64,000 nt of DNA from Sphingomonas sp. BGYR3 (lineage in GTDB: Bacteria; Pseudomonadota; Alphaproteobacteria; Sphingomonadales; Sphingomonadaceae), in assembly GCF_025153455.1 (NCBI RefSeq), contig NZ_JANZNT010000001.1, forward strand, positions 1,932,001-1,996,000. Direction: 5' to 3'. A program made the translations under genes and the position numbers. Shown piece after piece: positions 27,421-36,180 of the stretch. Within the stretch, counting starts at the first letter, position 1; every line of letters begins with the position of its first letter. The notes under the pieces are model-generated. The model ran no database searches. It was given only the letters and a program-made list of their open reading frames with translations, and had not been told where the DNA came from.

Positions 27421-28040
27421 GCGAAAGGCTGTTGGTCCACATCATCGATGACGAAGATGCCGTGCGGAGAGGCGCGAGCTTTTTCCTTAAAACATCCGGT
27501 TATGCGGTCCGGACCTGGGAATCCGGGGTCAGCTTTCTGAAGGAAGTCAGGCACGCTGAAACCGGATGCATCCTGCTCGACCTGCGAATGCCGGAAATGG
27601 ACGGCCTGGAGCTTCAGCAGCAGCTGAAGCAGCGCGGCGTGACGATGCCGATCATCGTACTGACCGGTCACGGCGATGTCGGGGCCGCCGTCCGGGCGAT
27701 GAAGGCCGGGGCGGTCGATTTTCTTGAAAAGCCGTTCCACACCGATGTGCTGCATGATGCGGTCGGTCGTGCGTTCAGGTGCATCGAAGCGTCGAGGGAC
27801 ACCATGGTCCGAGCGGCCGACGCGGAAGTCGTTCTCGGGGTCCTGAGCGATCGCGAGCGTGAAGTTCTGGATGGCCTGGCGCAAGGGTATCCCAACAAGA
27901 CGATCGCCTACGATCTCGGCATTAGTCCCCGCACCGTCGAGGTGCATCGGGCGAACATCATGTCGAAACTGCGCGCACGCAGCCTTTCGGAAGCGTTGCG
28001 CATCGCGTTCGCGGCCGGGATGGGCGAAGGTCGATCCTGA
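27417..28040 (+). CDS. fixJ: FixJ-type response regulator
   Basis: The 207-residue regulator has a receiver domain with acidic pocket D11/D12, phospho-acceptor D55 (CILLDLRMPEMDG), the Thr in LTGHGD and the Lys in LEKPF. Its LuxR/NarL-type helix-turn-helix is IAYDLGISPRTVEVHRANIM. The partner is the overlapping FixL. In known systems FixJ activates fixK, and a Crp/FixK-like gene lies at 33610. The C-terminal third is nearly identical in motif to the second regulator at 40029, so the two pairs are paralogues. Confidence 0.93.
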   Translation: MSERLLVHIIDDEDAVRRGASFFLKTSGYAVRTWESGVSFLKEVRHAETGCILLDLRMPEMDGLELQQQLKQRGVTMPIIVLTGHGDVGAAVRAMKAGAVDFLEKPFHTDVLHDAVGRAFRCIEASRDTMVRAADAEVVLGVLSDREREVLDGLAQGYPNKTIAYDLGISPRTVEVHRANIMSKLRARSLSEALRIAFAAGMGEGRS

Positions 28041-28441
28041 AGGGTCATGCCGCTGCCTCGCGGCGACCGACCGCTTCGGTTTCGAGTGCCTCATATGGCG
28101 CAAACCCCGAAGCGTCGCAGATCAGGTTGATCAGAATACGCACTTCAAACCAGCATGCGTCGCCACCCGCGCGAGGCGATAGCGCGTCTGCTCACATCCG
28201 TGGCGGACGCCAGTCCGGGTTGGCAGGGCGATACGTAAAGAACCGAATGGCCGCTTCAGGGGCAGTCGATACGCTGGCATGCATCGGGAAGGCGATGCGT
28301 TGATGGCTGCGCGATCAACCCGCGACCCTTACGCCGCTGTCGGGGCCATGGGCACCAGGATTTGGTTCGGACCAGTCATCGCCAACCCCGCCGAGGCGCG
28401 CGCATCGCTGTGCAATGTTCGGTCATTTGAAGGAAATTGGT
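28041..28441. other. gene-free region after fixJ
   Basis: No convincing reading frame, terminator or RNA gene is visible in these 400 bases. TTGATCAG at about 28126 contains one FNR-like half-site without a partner. Confidence 0.3.
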
Positions 28442-29101
28442 ATGGACGGTCGTGAATCCCAGATCCGACATCTGATCGTCCTCGGTCACCCCGGACCCGC
28501 CGGCTTCAATCACGCGGTCGCTGCCGCCTATGGCGATACCGTTCGCGCTTGCGGGCAGGAAGCGGTGGTTCGGGACCTCTACATCCTCGGCTTCAACCCC
28601 TGCCTGACCGCCGCCGAGCGATCGACCTCTGGTCGGGGCGCGCTCGGCGAAGACGTCAAGATCGAACTCGATCTGATCCGCGATTGCGAGGTGATTGTGC
28701 TTGTCTATCCGATCTGGTTCGGCATGCCGCCTGCAATCGTCAAGGGCTATGTCGACCGCGTCTTTGGCGCCGGTTTCGCCGCCGATAATCTAAAGACCTT
28801 GACGCCCCACCCACTGCTTCATGGCAAACAGCTGATCATCTTCAGCTCGTCGGCATCGACCCGCCCCTGGCTTGAGGAGAGGGGGCAATGGCAGAGTTTG
28901 CACCAGGCCTTCGACCTTTATCTCCAGACCGTCTTTGGCTTTTGCGAGACGCAGCACGTCCATTTCGACGCCGTGGTGGAAGGCGGCGCGACCCAACATG
29001 TCGAGGAATGCCTGGCCAGTGTGGAGGAGCGGGCGCGAAAGCTGTGCGCCGCGCTGCTGCACGGACGCCGCCGTCACCGGTTTGAGCATTCACCGGTCTG
29101 A
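28442..29101 (+). CDS. NAD(P)H dehydrogenase (quinone)-like flavoprotein
   Basis: The 219-residue protein has a flavodoxin-2 fold: the FMN/FAD phosphate loop LIVLGHPGPAGFNHAVA, then IVLVYPIWFGMPPAIVKGYVDRVF, the hallmark of the NQO1/MdaB/KefF group, and SSSASTRPWLEERGQ. It should reduce quinones or electrophiles with two electrons. ATG 28442 is chosen for its AAGGAAA six bases upstream; an ATG at 28415 is in frame. The last 28 bases overlap the convergent histidine kinase gene. Confidence 0.87.
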   Translation: MDGRESQIRHLIVLGHPGPAGFNHAVAAAYGDTVRACGQEAVVRDLYILGFNPCLTAAERSTSGRGALGEDVKIELDLIRDCEVIVLVYPIWFGMPPAIVKGYVDRVFGAGFAADNLKTLTPHPLLHGKQLIIFSSSASTRPWLEERGQWQSLHQAFDLYLQTVFGFCETQHVHFDAVVEGGATQHVEECLASVEERARKLCAALLHGRRRHRFEHSPV

Positions 29102-29937
29102 TAGCCGGGGATATCCATTTGCGCGCGATCGCGCGCTAGCGGGTCTTTGGACCAGCGCGCGGGGCTGGACCATGCGGGCAGGTCGATCGCGATGAGGGTG
29201 CCAGCACCCGGACTGCTGCGAAGACGCAGCCTGCCGTGCATGTCTTCGACAAAGCGGCGGACCTGCTGAAAGCCGGTTCCGTGGGCACCAAGTGTCGGCA
29301 ATTGCGTCAGCAGGTTGCAGCGGACCTCCCCGACCATACCGCATCCGCTGTCAAGGACGAGGAGCCGGATGTGCCCCTGGCGCACCCGCAAGCGGATCCT
29401 GATCGACCCTGGCCGGCTCATCGCAGCCCTGGCGTTGGCGACGAGTTCGATCATCAACCCATCGAAGCGGCTTTGCACGGCCTCGATCAAGGAATCGTCA
29501 TCAACCAGGTCAAGGATCAGGCGATTGCCCCGACCGGCGATCATGTGGAGGAGCGGTTCCAGAAGCAAGATGCGCGCGCGCAGGCCGAATGTCTCGGGCG
29601 GTGGTTCAGACGCAGCGGCGAGCAGATTGGTGACGATCGCTCCTCCGCGCGCTGCAGCTGCCTCGATCGCGTCCAATATCTGGCGCCTGCGCGTGTCGTC
29701 GGGTCCATCCTCGAGCAAATGCCGGGCGGATGCGATCGCCCCGAACAGATTGCGCAAGTCGTGCGCCCATTCGCGAATGTCATGTGGAGCAGTGCCAGCG
29801 CGGATAATGGTCAAGAGGGGTCTCAATCCTGATCGAGGGATGCCCAGAATGGGGCGGTCCGGAACCGGATCGAATCCGCAACATCCCTTAGCCAGCCGGC
29901 ATTTGCGGGTGTCGGATTGTCGGATGCGCGACGCCAT
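29074..29937 (-). CDS. soluble histidine kinase without recognisable sensor domain
   Basis: The 287-residue protein has an H-box DIREWAHDLRNLFGAI with the phospho-acceptor His, an N-box MIELVANARAAMS and a G-box LVLDSGCGMVGE, then GTGFQQVRRFVEDMHG. The Asp-Leu-Arg-Asn after the His places it in the HWE-like or NtrB-like (HDLRN) group rather than with the FixL-type HELNQP kinases. The N-terminus is uncertain: ATG 29937 is chosen, but ATG 29994 and TTG 30063 are in frame with little sign of coding. No partner regulator adjoins it. It diverges from the BON gene. Confidence 0.75.
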   Translation of the reverse strand: MASRIRQSDTRKCRLAKGCCGFDPVPDRPILGIPRSGLRPLLTIIRAGTAPHDIREWAHDLRNLFGAIASARHLLEDGPDDTRRRQILDAIEAAAARGGAIVTNLLAAASEPPPETFGLRARILLLEPLLHMIAGRGNRLILDLVDDDSLIEAVQSRFDGLMIELVANARAAMSRPGSIRIRLRVRQGHIRLLVLDSGCGMVGEVRCNLLTQLPTLGAHGTGFQQVRRFVEDMHGRLRLRSSPGAGTLIAIDLPAWSSPARWSKDPLARDRAQMDIPGYQTGECSNR

Positions 29938-30062
29938 GCCGGTTACGGCTCCAAGCGGCCAACGCGAACTACGCAACACTCCTGATTCTCGCATCGGTGT
30001 CGTTGGTTGAAAGTCCGGCAGGCCGGGGTCCTGATGCCCCGCACCGTTGATGGCGGAGACCA

Positions 30063-30716
30063 ATGATGAAAACGGATACCCAATTGCAGAAGGATGTCGT
30101 CGAGGAGCTCAGCTGGGCACCCGATGTCGAGCATGGCCATATCGGCGTCGCGGCGCACGGCGGCGTGATTACGCTCAGCGGCCATGTCCCAAATTATGCG
30201 ATGAAAATGGCCGCCGAGCATGCTGCGCGCCGTGTTATCGGCGTAAAAGCTGTCGCACAGGAAATTGAGGTTCGCTTCGCGAGCGATCCCAAAACTTCTG
30301 ACGAGGAAATCGCGCAGCGGATCCTCAGCCTGTTCGCCTGGGATGTTTCAATCCCCGACAGAAGGGTCCAGGTGAAGGTGGAGAAAGGATATGTGACGCT
30401 GACCGGCGAGGTGGACTGGCACTATCAGAAACAGGCCGCCTCGAAAGCGGCTGGCCGGATCAGCGGCGTGAAGAGCGTGGTAAACAGTCTTAACGTCAGA
30501 GAGCGTCCAGCAGCCTTTGACGTTCGCGAGCGCATCATTGCTGCACTCAAGCGCTCTGCTGAAGTCGACGCGAACTCGATCGAGGTGTCGGTCGACGGAT
30601 CGACCGTCAGGCTCGGCGGGTGGGTTCGTGCATGGAATGAGCGGCGGATCGCAGAGGCAGCTGCCTGGGCCGCCCCAGGCGTGCTTCGCGTCGACGACAA
30701 TATCGTCCTGGCCTGA
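30063..30716 (+). CDS. BON-domain protein (three BON repeats)
   Basis: The 217-residue protein has three BON domains, each ending in a GVI/GYVTL(S/T)G-type strand: GGVITLSGHVPNY, KGYVTLTGEVDWHYQK and GSTVRLGGWVRAWNE. No signal peptide is visible, so it may be cytoplasmic, unlike OsmY. BON proteins bind membranes or stabilise envelopes under osmotic and other stress. GGAG precedes the tandem ATGATG start. Similar three-BON proteins commonly sit with Usp and FixLJ genes in alphaproteobacterial stress islands. Confidence 0.88.
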   Translation: MMKTDTQLQKDVVEELSWAPDVEHGHIGVAAHGGVITLSGHVPNYAMKMAAEHAARRVIGVKAVAQEIEVRFASDPKTSDEEIAQRILSLFAWDVSIPDRRVQVKVEKGYVTLTGEVDWHYQKQAASKAAGRISGVKSVVNSLNVRERPAAFDVRERIIAALKRSAEVDANSIEVSVDGSTVRLGGWVRAWNERRIAEAAAWAAPGVLRVDDNIVLA

Positions 30717-31050
30717 GCCCGATGATGCGCAGCAAAAAAGGCCCCGCAGCCGGCTCCAGGGCCCTTGCCTGGCCGTAGCCAGCGGCACAGCGAAAGCAGG
30801 GCGACTTCGCAATGCGCCGCCCAGCGACCCCAGTCGAGCGCAAGACCGAGCGCCACTGCGGCACGCGTCAAATCGCTCGCACGTCGGATGTGGCATATGC
30901 ATCGCGGACGAATTCGGCGGACAGGGATTGTCCCTCCGACGCAAATACCCGACCGCCTCGGGCAAGGGCCACGGAATGTTCGCAACCGGTCGCAGGGTCG
31001 GTGCTGAGTACACCCGTCTATCCACGATCGAGATCATGAGGGATCATTCG
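30717..31050. other. gene-free region before glycosyltransferase
   Basis: An open frame in this region runs in phase into the glycosyltransferase, but its composition is not protein-like and the first ribosome-binding site occurs at the chosen start. Just after the BON gene, GGCCCCG...CAGGGCCC could form a weak hairpin. Nothing else is supported. Confidence 0.35.
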
Positions 31051-32358
31051 ATGAGGTCGATTCCCGTTGCCCGTGCGGAGATGGAGCCAGGTTCGGCAAG
31101 GGGCGCGCCATCCCGAATGCCCCCTGGCCTTCGCATCGTTCGTCCACAGCTGCGACATATTGCGTTGGTCGGCAACGCTTTGCCGAGGCTTTGTGGCCTC
31201 GCGACCTATTCCAGCCATGTTCGCGACGCGTTGCTGGAGACTGCACCGGGGATTGCGGTGGATCATTATGCCATGATCGATCCCGGCGGGCGATACGCTT
31301 TTCCCACCAGCGTCTGTGGTACCATCGAACAGGAAGAACCGGCTGCGTATCGCGCAGCTGCATTACGGATCGATCGCAGCGGGGCAGACCTGATCTGGGT
31401 CCAGCATGAATTCGGCATCTATGGCGGGCTGGCTGGCAGACACCTGTTCGAGCTGCTCGATGCTACCAACCTTCCGGTTGCCGTGACGCTCCACACCGTG
31501 CTCGGCCACCCAGATAACGATCAACGGCACGTGATGGAACGCCTTGCCCAGCGAGCAGAGCTGTTCATCGTCATGGCCGAACGCGCCCGGACCATGCTGA
31601 TCGACACCTATGATGTGCCGGACGCGCGAATTGCTGTTATCCCGCACGGATCGCCGGATCGTCCGCGGATCTCCCCGGTCGCCATGCGGTATCTTCTCGG
31701 ACAGGAGAATCGCAAGACGATCCTGACCTTTGGCCTCCTTTCGAGAGACAAAGGCATTGAGACCATGCTCGAGGCCATGCCCGCAATTCTCGATCGCTGT
31801 CCGGAAACCCTGTACCGGATCGTGGGCGCCACGCATCCGCACCTCGTCGAACGTGAGGGGGAAGCCTATCGCAAGTCGTTGATCGCCCGCGCCCAGCAGC
31901 TCGGCATTGCCGCCAATCTGCGCTGGGAACCGCGTTTTCTCGACGAAGAAGCCCTGCTCGACCGGATCGCGGCGGCCGACGTCTATGTGACCCCCTATGG
32001 CAATCCCGCGCAGATCACCTCCGGCACGCTCGCCTATGCCTTTGCACTGGGCAAGCCGATCGTGTCGACGCCCTATGTCCATGCCGAAGAGCTGCTCGGT
32101 AATGGGCTTGGAAGACTCGTTGGTTTCGGAGACGTGCCAGCAACCGCCGAAGCGGTTGGATCCTGGCTTGCCGACGATGCCGGGAGAGAAGCCCGGGCCG
32201 CGCGCGTTTGGCGGGCCGCAAGATCGACCATCTGGCCGACGATCACCGCACGAACCATGCCCCGGCTGGAAGCACTGCTTTCCAGACAGACAGAGGGTCC
32301 GCCCGCGGCTCCTCGCCCGAACCTCAAGGTTAGCCGGAAAGTTGGGTTGCACTCATAA
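31051..32358 (+). CDS. GT-B fold glycosyltransferase (family 4-like)
   Basis: The 435-residue cytoplasmic enzyme has an N-terminal acceptor domain (ALVGNALPRLCGLATYSSHV) and a C-terminal nucleotide-sugar domain (TILTFGLLSRDKGIETMLEA, then GTLAYAFALGKPIVSTPYVHAEELL). The latter is the E-x7-E-like region of GT4. ATG 31051 is favoured by GAGGGA upstream; ATG 31036 is possible. It lies close to the decayed GH130 gene; a GT4 gene beside a mannoside phosphorylase gene is a recurrent pairing. Donor and acceptor are unknown. Confidence 0.85.
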   Translation: MRSIPVARAEMEPGSARGAPSRMPPGLRIVRPQLRHIALVGNALPRLCGLATYSSHVRDALLETAPGIAVDHYAMIDPGGRYAFPTSVCGTIEQEEPAAYRAAALRIDRSGADLIWVQHEFGIYGGLAGRHLFELLDATNLPVAVTLHTVLGHPDNDQRHVMERLAQRAELFIVMAERARTMLIDTYDVPDARIAVIPHGSPDRPRISPVAMRYLLGQENRKTILTFGLLSRDKGIETMLEAMPAILDRCPETLYRIVGATHPHLVEREGEAYRKSLIARAQQLGIAANLRWEPRFLDEEALLDRIAAADVYVTPYGNPAQITSGTLAYAFALGKPIVSTPYVHAEELLGNGLGRLVGFGDVPATAEAVGSWLADDAGREARAARVWRAARSTIWPTITARTMPRLEALLSRQTEGPPAAPRPNLKVSRKVGLHS

Positions 32359-32752
32359 GGTCGCACAACAAGGCGGGAAAATGGCGCCGTTGGCCATCCG
32401 CAATGTTGCCTGCCGCCCTGCTGCGGATACGGACAACTACGCATTGGGCACGCTGGCCGAGGCGGCTTTAACCTGGAGACCAGTTCCGGGGCCATCGTCA
32501 TGACACTTGCACGGGTCATCGCCGCAATTTTGCCGACTGGCGGCGCAACCGGGCCGATCGGGAACACGGGATGGCCGGAACCCGGGGCTGTTTCCAACGC
32601 GGCCGCGTTGGTCGTTGCACGTCCTGCGGCGCAACGCCGGGTGTCGCTTGTTCGAGCGAGCCGCGACGCCAGCTTCATTTGTATGAGCCCGGTTGTCGCC
32701 CGGCGCGCCAGCAGGGATGCCGTAACACGATGGCCCGCAACCTGTCCCGGCC

Positions 32753-32953
32753 ATGGCGACCATCTCGTCAATATGGGTGCCGGTGCAACTGGCCGCCGTG
32801 CCCGCACCACCGGAAAGTGAGGTGGAAAGGCGCAGCACCCGGACGCTCGGTGCAGTTGTCGGCTTGTCACTGACGCTCGCTGTGCTCGGCTGTCTTTCCT
32901 GGGCGGTGTTTCGGGATTTCTGGGTGCTGGTCATTGTCTTCCTTCAGCCCTGA
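32753..32953 (+). CDS. possible small single-pass membrane protein
   Basis: Sixty-six codons encode a polar N-half and a strong hydrophobic stretch, LGAVVGLSLTLAVLGCLSWAV, ending in FLQP. The product looks like a small membrane protein, but there is no clear ribosome-binding site and no family match, and the surrounding 600 bases (32359-32966) otherwise hold nothing I can support. Confidence 0.35.
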   Translation: MATISSIWVPVQLAAVPAPPESEVERRSTRTLGAVVGLSLTLAVLGCLSWAVFRDFWVLVIVFLQP

Positions 32954-32966
32954 GCCGCTGGACCTC

Positions 32967-33390
32967 GTGTTGCGTCCGCAGCCCTCGCGCGTCGTCTTGC
33001 GGCCCTATGTCCCGGCCGACACGGTGACATCGGGCGCGTGCTTGAGCGACGCTTTTGCGATCTGGCCGAGCTGCAGGCAAAGGGATGCGCGGTAACGCCT
33101 GCTCAGGCCCGGCTTGCGGGGGGCCTGTTTCGTCGAGGAATATTCGTTCGAGGCAGCGGCCTTGTTCAATCCCGGCATCGTCGCCCATCCCGACCCGTGT
33201 GGCGCACCCGACGATCCGGACGTTCGTCTCTGTTTTGGTGAGCGGGAAGACCGATCCCAACGGGTGATCTTTGCGGTGACCCTGCGCCAGCGCCACCGGA
33301 TCGAGGACATGCGCCTGGTCCGCTTCGTCGAGGACCATGCCTGTCGCAACTTCAAGCCGCAGGCGAGCCTTCACCCAGCGAGTTTTGCTG
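32967..33390 (+). pseudogene. decayed GH130 mannoside-phosphorylase-like N-terminus
   Basis: A GTG at 32967 opens a frame with PSRVVLRPYVPAD, as in GH130 N-termini. Recognisable sequence then moves to another frame (LERRFCDLAELQ) and returns to the first at about a G6 run (33116-33121). There it reads EEYSFEAAALFNPGIVAHPD, a diagnostic GH130 stretch. An in-frame TAA at 33093 and two frame changes break it, and the rest of the roughly 500-residue family is missing. It therefore cannot make the enzyme. Sequence up to 33609 has no other gene. Confidence 0.55.
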
Positions 33391-33609
33391 CTTTTGAGGT
33401 GCGGCCGGAAACGGACATTGGCGTGCGGCCTGCTCGCGCTTCTGCCCATGGTTTGCAAGTGTTTGCCGACACTCAGGTAAACTACGGATTCTGGCCCAGT
33501 GTGACGGCCCCTAGCCTTTGATCTGTCCGACGCCTTTGCGCGTCCTGGAACGTGAACATCTGCAAACTGAACAACATTGTAGCAAAATGTTTCAGATAAG
33601 GGGCGAGCG

Positions 33610-34266
33610 ATGACCGATCGGTTTTATGCAATAATCGATGATCAGACGATGATAAGATTTGAGCCCAAATCCATTGTCTTCGATCAGGGGGAAGAGAATT
33701 TCGCGTGGTTCGAGGTGATCGAGGGCGCGCTTCGACTTTGCCGCTATCTGGAAGATGGAACGCGGCATATCGATCGGTTTGCACTCGCTGGAGATATTCT
33801 GGGCACCAACAGCGAGGTCTATTCCGCATCTGCCGAAACCCTGCAACCGACGGTGCTTCGGCGACACGCGCTATCCGGAATGGACGGTGAGTGGCTCAAC
33901 GCCCATGCCGCACAGGCGATCGCGAGCCTAGAACAAAGCGTTCTGCTGTTGCGGCGTCCGAGCGCGATCCAGCGGATCGCAGCCTTTATCGACCGGCTGG
34001 TATCCCGGATCGGCAGGGGCGACATTGTCGACCTGCCGATGTCGCGTGTCGACATTGCCGACCATCTCGGCCTGACCCCCTCAACCGTCAGCCGATCACT
34101 GGGCACCCTGGCCCGGATGGGCATCATCGAAACGGACGGGCTTCATCGAATATCCGCGATTGATCGACGCCGCCTGGCCCTGTTGGGCGGGCTTGACGAC
34201 CCGTCATCGCTGATCGTTGATCGCGATGACACTCGCCTGTTCGGACTTGCAGGGGCAACGCTGTGA
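33610..34266 (+). CDS. Crp/Fnr (FixK-like) transcriptional regulator
   Basis: The 218-residue regulator has a cyclic-nucleotide-fold sensor domain, a dimerisation helix and a C-terminal winged helix, DIADHLGLTPSTVSRSLGTL. The recognition helix T-V-S-R-S is of the Fnr/FixK kind. No N-terminal four-cysteine cluster is present, so it should not carry an Fnr iron-sulfur cluster, like FixK. It could be the output of the FixLJ pair on the same island. It overlaps the downstream barrel gene by four bases (GTGA), so the regulator and the FapF-like exporter are co-translated. Confidence 0.9.
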   Translation: MTDRFYAIIDDQTMIRFEPKSIVFDQGEENFAWFEVIEGALRLCRYLEDGTRHIDRFALAGDILGTNSEVYSASAETLQPTVLRRHALSGMDGEWLNAHAAQAIASLEQSVLLLRRPSAIQRIAAFIDRLVSRIGRGDIVDLPMSRVDIADHLGLTPSTVSRSLGTLARMGIIETDGLHRISAIDRRRLALLGGLDDPSSLIVDRDDTRLFGLAGATL

Positions 34267-35558
34267 GCGCGCGGCTGTTCGTCGCGCTCCTGGGATCGAG
34301 CATTTGCACATCCACAGCCTGGGCCAGCCCTCAGGTGTCCGATGCCGAAGCGTTGAAGGCTGCCATTGCCGAACAGCAGCGGCAGATCGAGGCGCAGCAG
34401 CGGATCATCGAACAGCAACGGATCGCTATTGATGATCTACAAGGCCTTTTGCTCGGCGCGGATATCGTGACCTATCGGGGCCGCGGCGTGCAGGGGCTGA
34501 ACCCATCGTCAAGCGACGTGGCTCAGAAATCGCCCCAGGCTGGCGCTCCGAGACCGGAGGCGGCGCCGCCTGCCGCGCAGCAGACCGCGGAGCCGGCCAT
34601 GCCGGACGCGCCGGTCGGCGACCAGCCCGAGGTCGAACGCGACGTTCGCAACGAGGTCGCGGCGGTGCCTCAAGATGTGGGCGTACTGACACCCGCCGGG
34701 CGGATCGTCATTGATCCGACGTTCGAATATACCCAATCCGCCACCGACCGGCTGGTTTTTCGAGGTTTCGAGCTGGTCCCGGGGATCCAGATCGGCTTGA
34801 TCGAGGCCAGTCGAGCCCGCCGCGAAACGATCGCGTCGACCATGGCCGTACGCTACGGCCTGACCAACCGGCTGGAAATCGAGGCACGGATCCCCGGACT
34901 GCACCGGTACGACCGGATCGAGGTGGCGCAGCAGCGCGACGAGGGGATTGTGCGATCCATCAGCCTGAAGGAAGACGATATCGGCGATATCGAGTTTGCA
35001 GCACGCTATCAGCTCAATTCGCAACGCGGTCAGAACCCGATCTGGGTCGCATCGCTGCGGGTCAAAAGCGATACCGGCAAGGGGCCGTTCGATATCGCCT
35101 ATGACGAATTCGGCGTGGCGACGGGGCTGGCGACAGGATCCGGTTTCTGGGGTGTGCAGCCAGGTCTCAGCATGTTGTTGCCGTCCGATCCCGTGGTGAT
35201 TTTCGCGGGTGCGACCTATCTTTGGCATATCGGCCGCGACGTTGATCGCCTGATCGGCAGTGCGCCGATCGGCCATGTCGATCCCGGCGATGCAATATCA
35301 GGCAATTTGGGATTTGGATTCGCGCTGAACCCGCGATTTTCCTTCGCACTGGGGTATCGCCATTCCTATCTGATGGCGACCAAGACCGAGATTGGGGATG
35401 GCATTGAACGATCCAGACCCCTGCAGGTCGGATCAATGACGCTCGGCATGTCCTATCGTCTGAATGTGCGCCAGACCATCAGCTTCGGCGTGGAGTTCGG
35501 CGTGACTGAGGATGCGCCCGACGTCAGCGTCACGCTCCGGTTCCCGTTCGTATTGTGA
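34263..35558 (+). CDS. FapF-like outer-membrane barrel with coiled coil
   Basis: The 431-residue protein has a signal peptide ending near AWAS. A Gln/Glu heptad coiled coil (about residues 30-60, KAAIAEQQRQIEAQQRIIEQ), a Pro/Ala-rich linker and a beta-barrel of about 280 residues follow, ending in FPFVL. The barrel starts with VGVLTPAGRIVIDPTFEY and contains VRYGLTNRLEIEARIPG, as in FapF, the trimeric exporter of Pseudomonas functional amyloid, and related 'transporter' (Phenol_MetA_deg-like) proteins. The coiled coil plus barrel layout is that of FapF. It is coupled to a Crp-like regulator and converges on the C39 peptidase operon. Role as amyloid exporter is inferred. Confidence 0.75.
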   Translation: MSARLFVALLGSSICTSTAWASPQVSDAEALKAAIAEQQRQIEAQQRIIEQQRIAIDDLQGLLLGADIVTYRGRGVQGLNPSSSDVAQKSPQAGAPRPEAAPPAAQQTAEPAMPDAPVGDQPEVERDVRNEVAAVPQDVGVLTPAGRIVIDPTFEYTQSATDRLVFRGFELVPGIQIGLIEASRARRETIASTMAVRYGLTNRLEIEARIPGLHRYDRIEVAQQRDEGIVRSISLKEDDIGDIEFAARYQLNSQRGQNPIWVASLRVKSDTGKGPFDIAYDEFGVATGLATGSGFWGVQPGLSMLLPSDPVVIFAGATYLWHIGRDVDRLIGSAPIGHVDPGDAISGNLGFGFALNPRFSFALGYRHSYLMATKTEIGDGIERSRPLQVGSMTLGMSYRLNVRQTISFGVEFGVTEDAPDVSVTLRFPFVL

Positions 35559-35585
35559 CTGTGACCACGCGGAAAAGCGCCACGA

Positions 35586-36170
35586 TCAGAAACGGGCGGC
35601 GCTGATCGACAGGCGGGCGATCGTGTCGTTCAGGTTGCCTGCAAGCGATGCCTGTCCGATCACGTCGCCAAAGGGCTGATAGCCGGTCACATCCAGCGCC
35701 ACGTCCATTTCCTGGCGCATGGCAGTGGCGCTTGCGGTGTTCAGCACGATGTTCTGAATGCCGCCGTCCGTTCGCTGAATGAGTGCGGTCTGGCCTGCAT
35801 TCGCAAGGAATACAGGCTGGCTGCCAACGCTGAGCCGCAGGGTCCCCGTTTCGATAAAGCCGGTTTGCAGCTGTTCCGCTGTCGCCGGCGTCAGCGCGGC
35901 GGATACCCAGCGTTCGGTCTGTGCGCCGCCGTCCTGCCAGCGGACCGTGGTTTGCATCACCAGATCGCCGTTGAGATAGGTCCGCATGTCGGCGCCCAGC
36001 GAAATGGTCATGCCCCCGATGACGAATCCGCCCCTCTGGGCATCCAGTGTCGCATCATCACATGGCTCGATCGATTCAAGCGCCAGTTCCTCTGCTCTGG
36101 CGGTTGATACCAGCCCTGCCAGCAGCATGCCGGTGGTCATCATGAAGCGAATGATTGCAGGTACGCGCAT
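35586..36170 (-). CDS. exported protein with double-glycine motif, amyloid-module partner
   Basis: The 194-residue protein has a Sec signal (MRVPAIIRFMMTTGMLLAGLVSTARA). About 20 residues later comes ATLDAQRGG (GG at 47-48), resembling the double-glycine leader end of its neighbour at 36951. The remainder is beta-rich, with Thr/Gln/Asn-rich strands (ISLGADMRTYLNGDLVMQ, GIQNIVLNTASATAMRQ). I do not know a named family. It is the last gene of the four-gene operon, ten bases after the C39 peptidase gene. It could be a minor fibre subunit or a peptidase substrate. Confidence 0.7.
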   Translation of the reverse strand: MRVPAIIRFMMTTGMLLAGLVSTARAEELALESIEPCDDATLDAQRGGFVIGGMTISLGADMRTYLNGDLVMQTTVRWQDGGAQTERWVSAALTPATAEQLQTGFIETGTLRLSVGSQPVFLANAGQTALIQRTDGGIQNIVLNTASATAMRQEMDVALDVTGYQPFGDVIGQASLAGNLNDTIARLSISAARF

Positions 36171-36180
36171 GTCGCTGATC

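Noticed and set aside
28120-28140. FNR/FixK box (TTGAT-N4-ATCAA)
   Set aside because: Only a half-site is present; I found no full site upstream of adhP, usp, fixL or the amyloid-like operon by eye.
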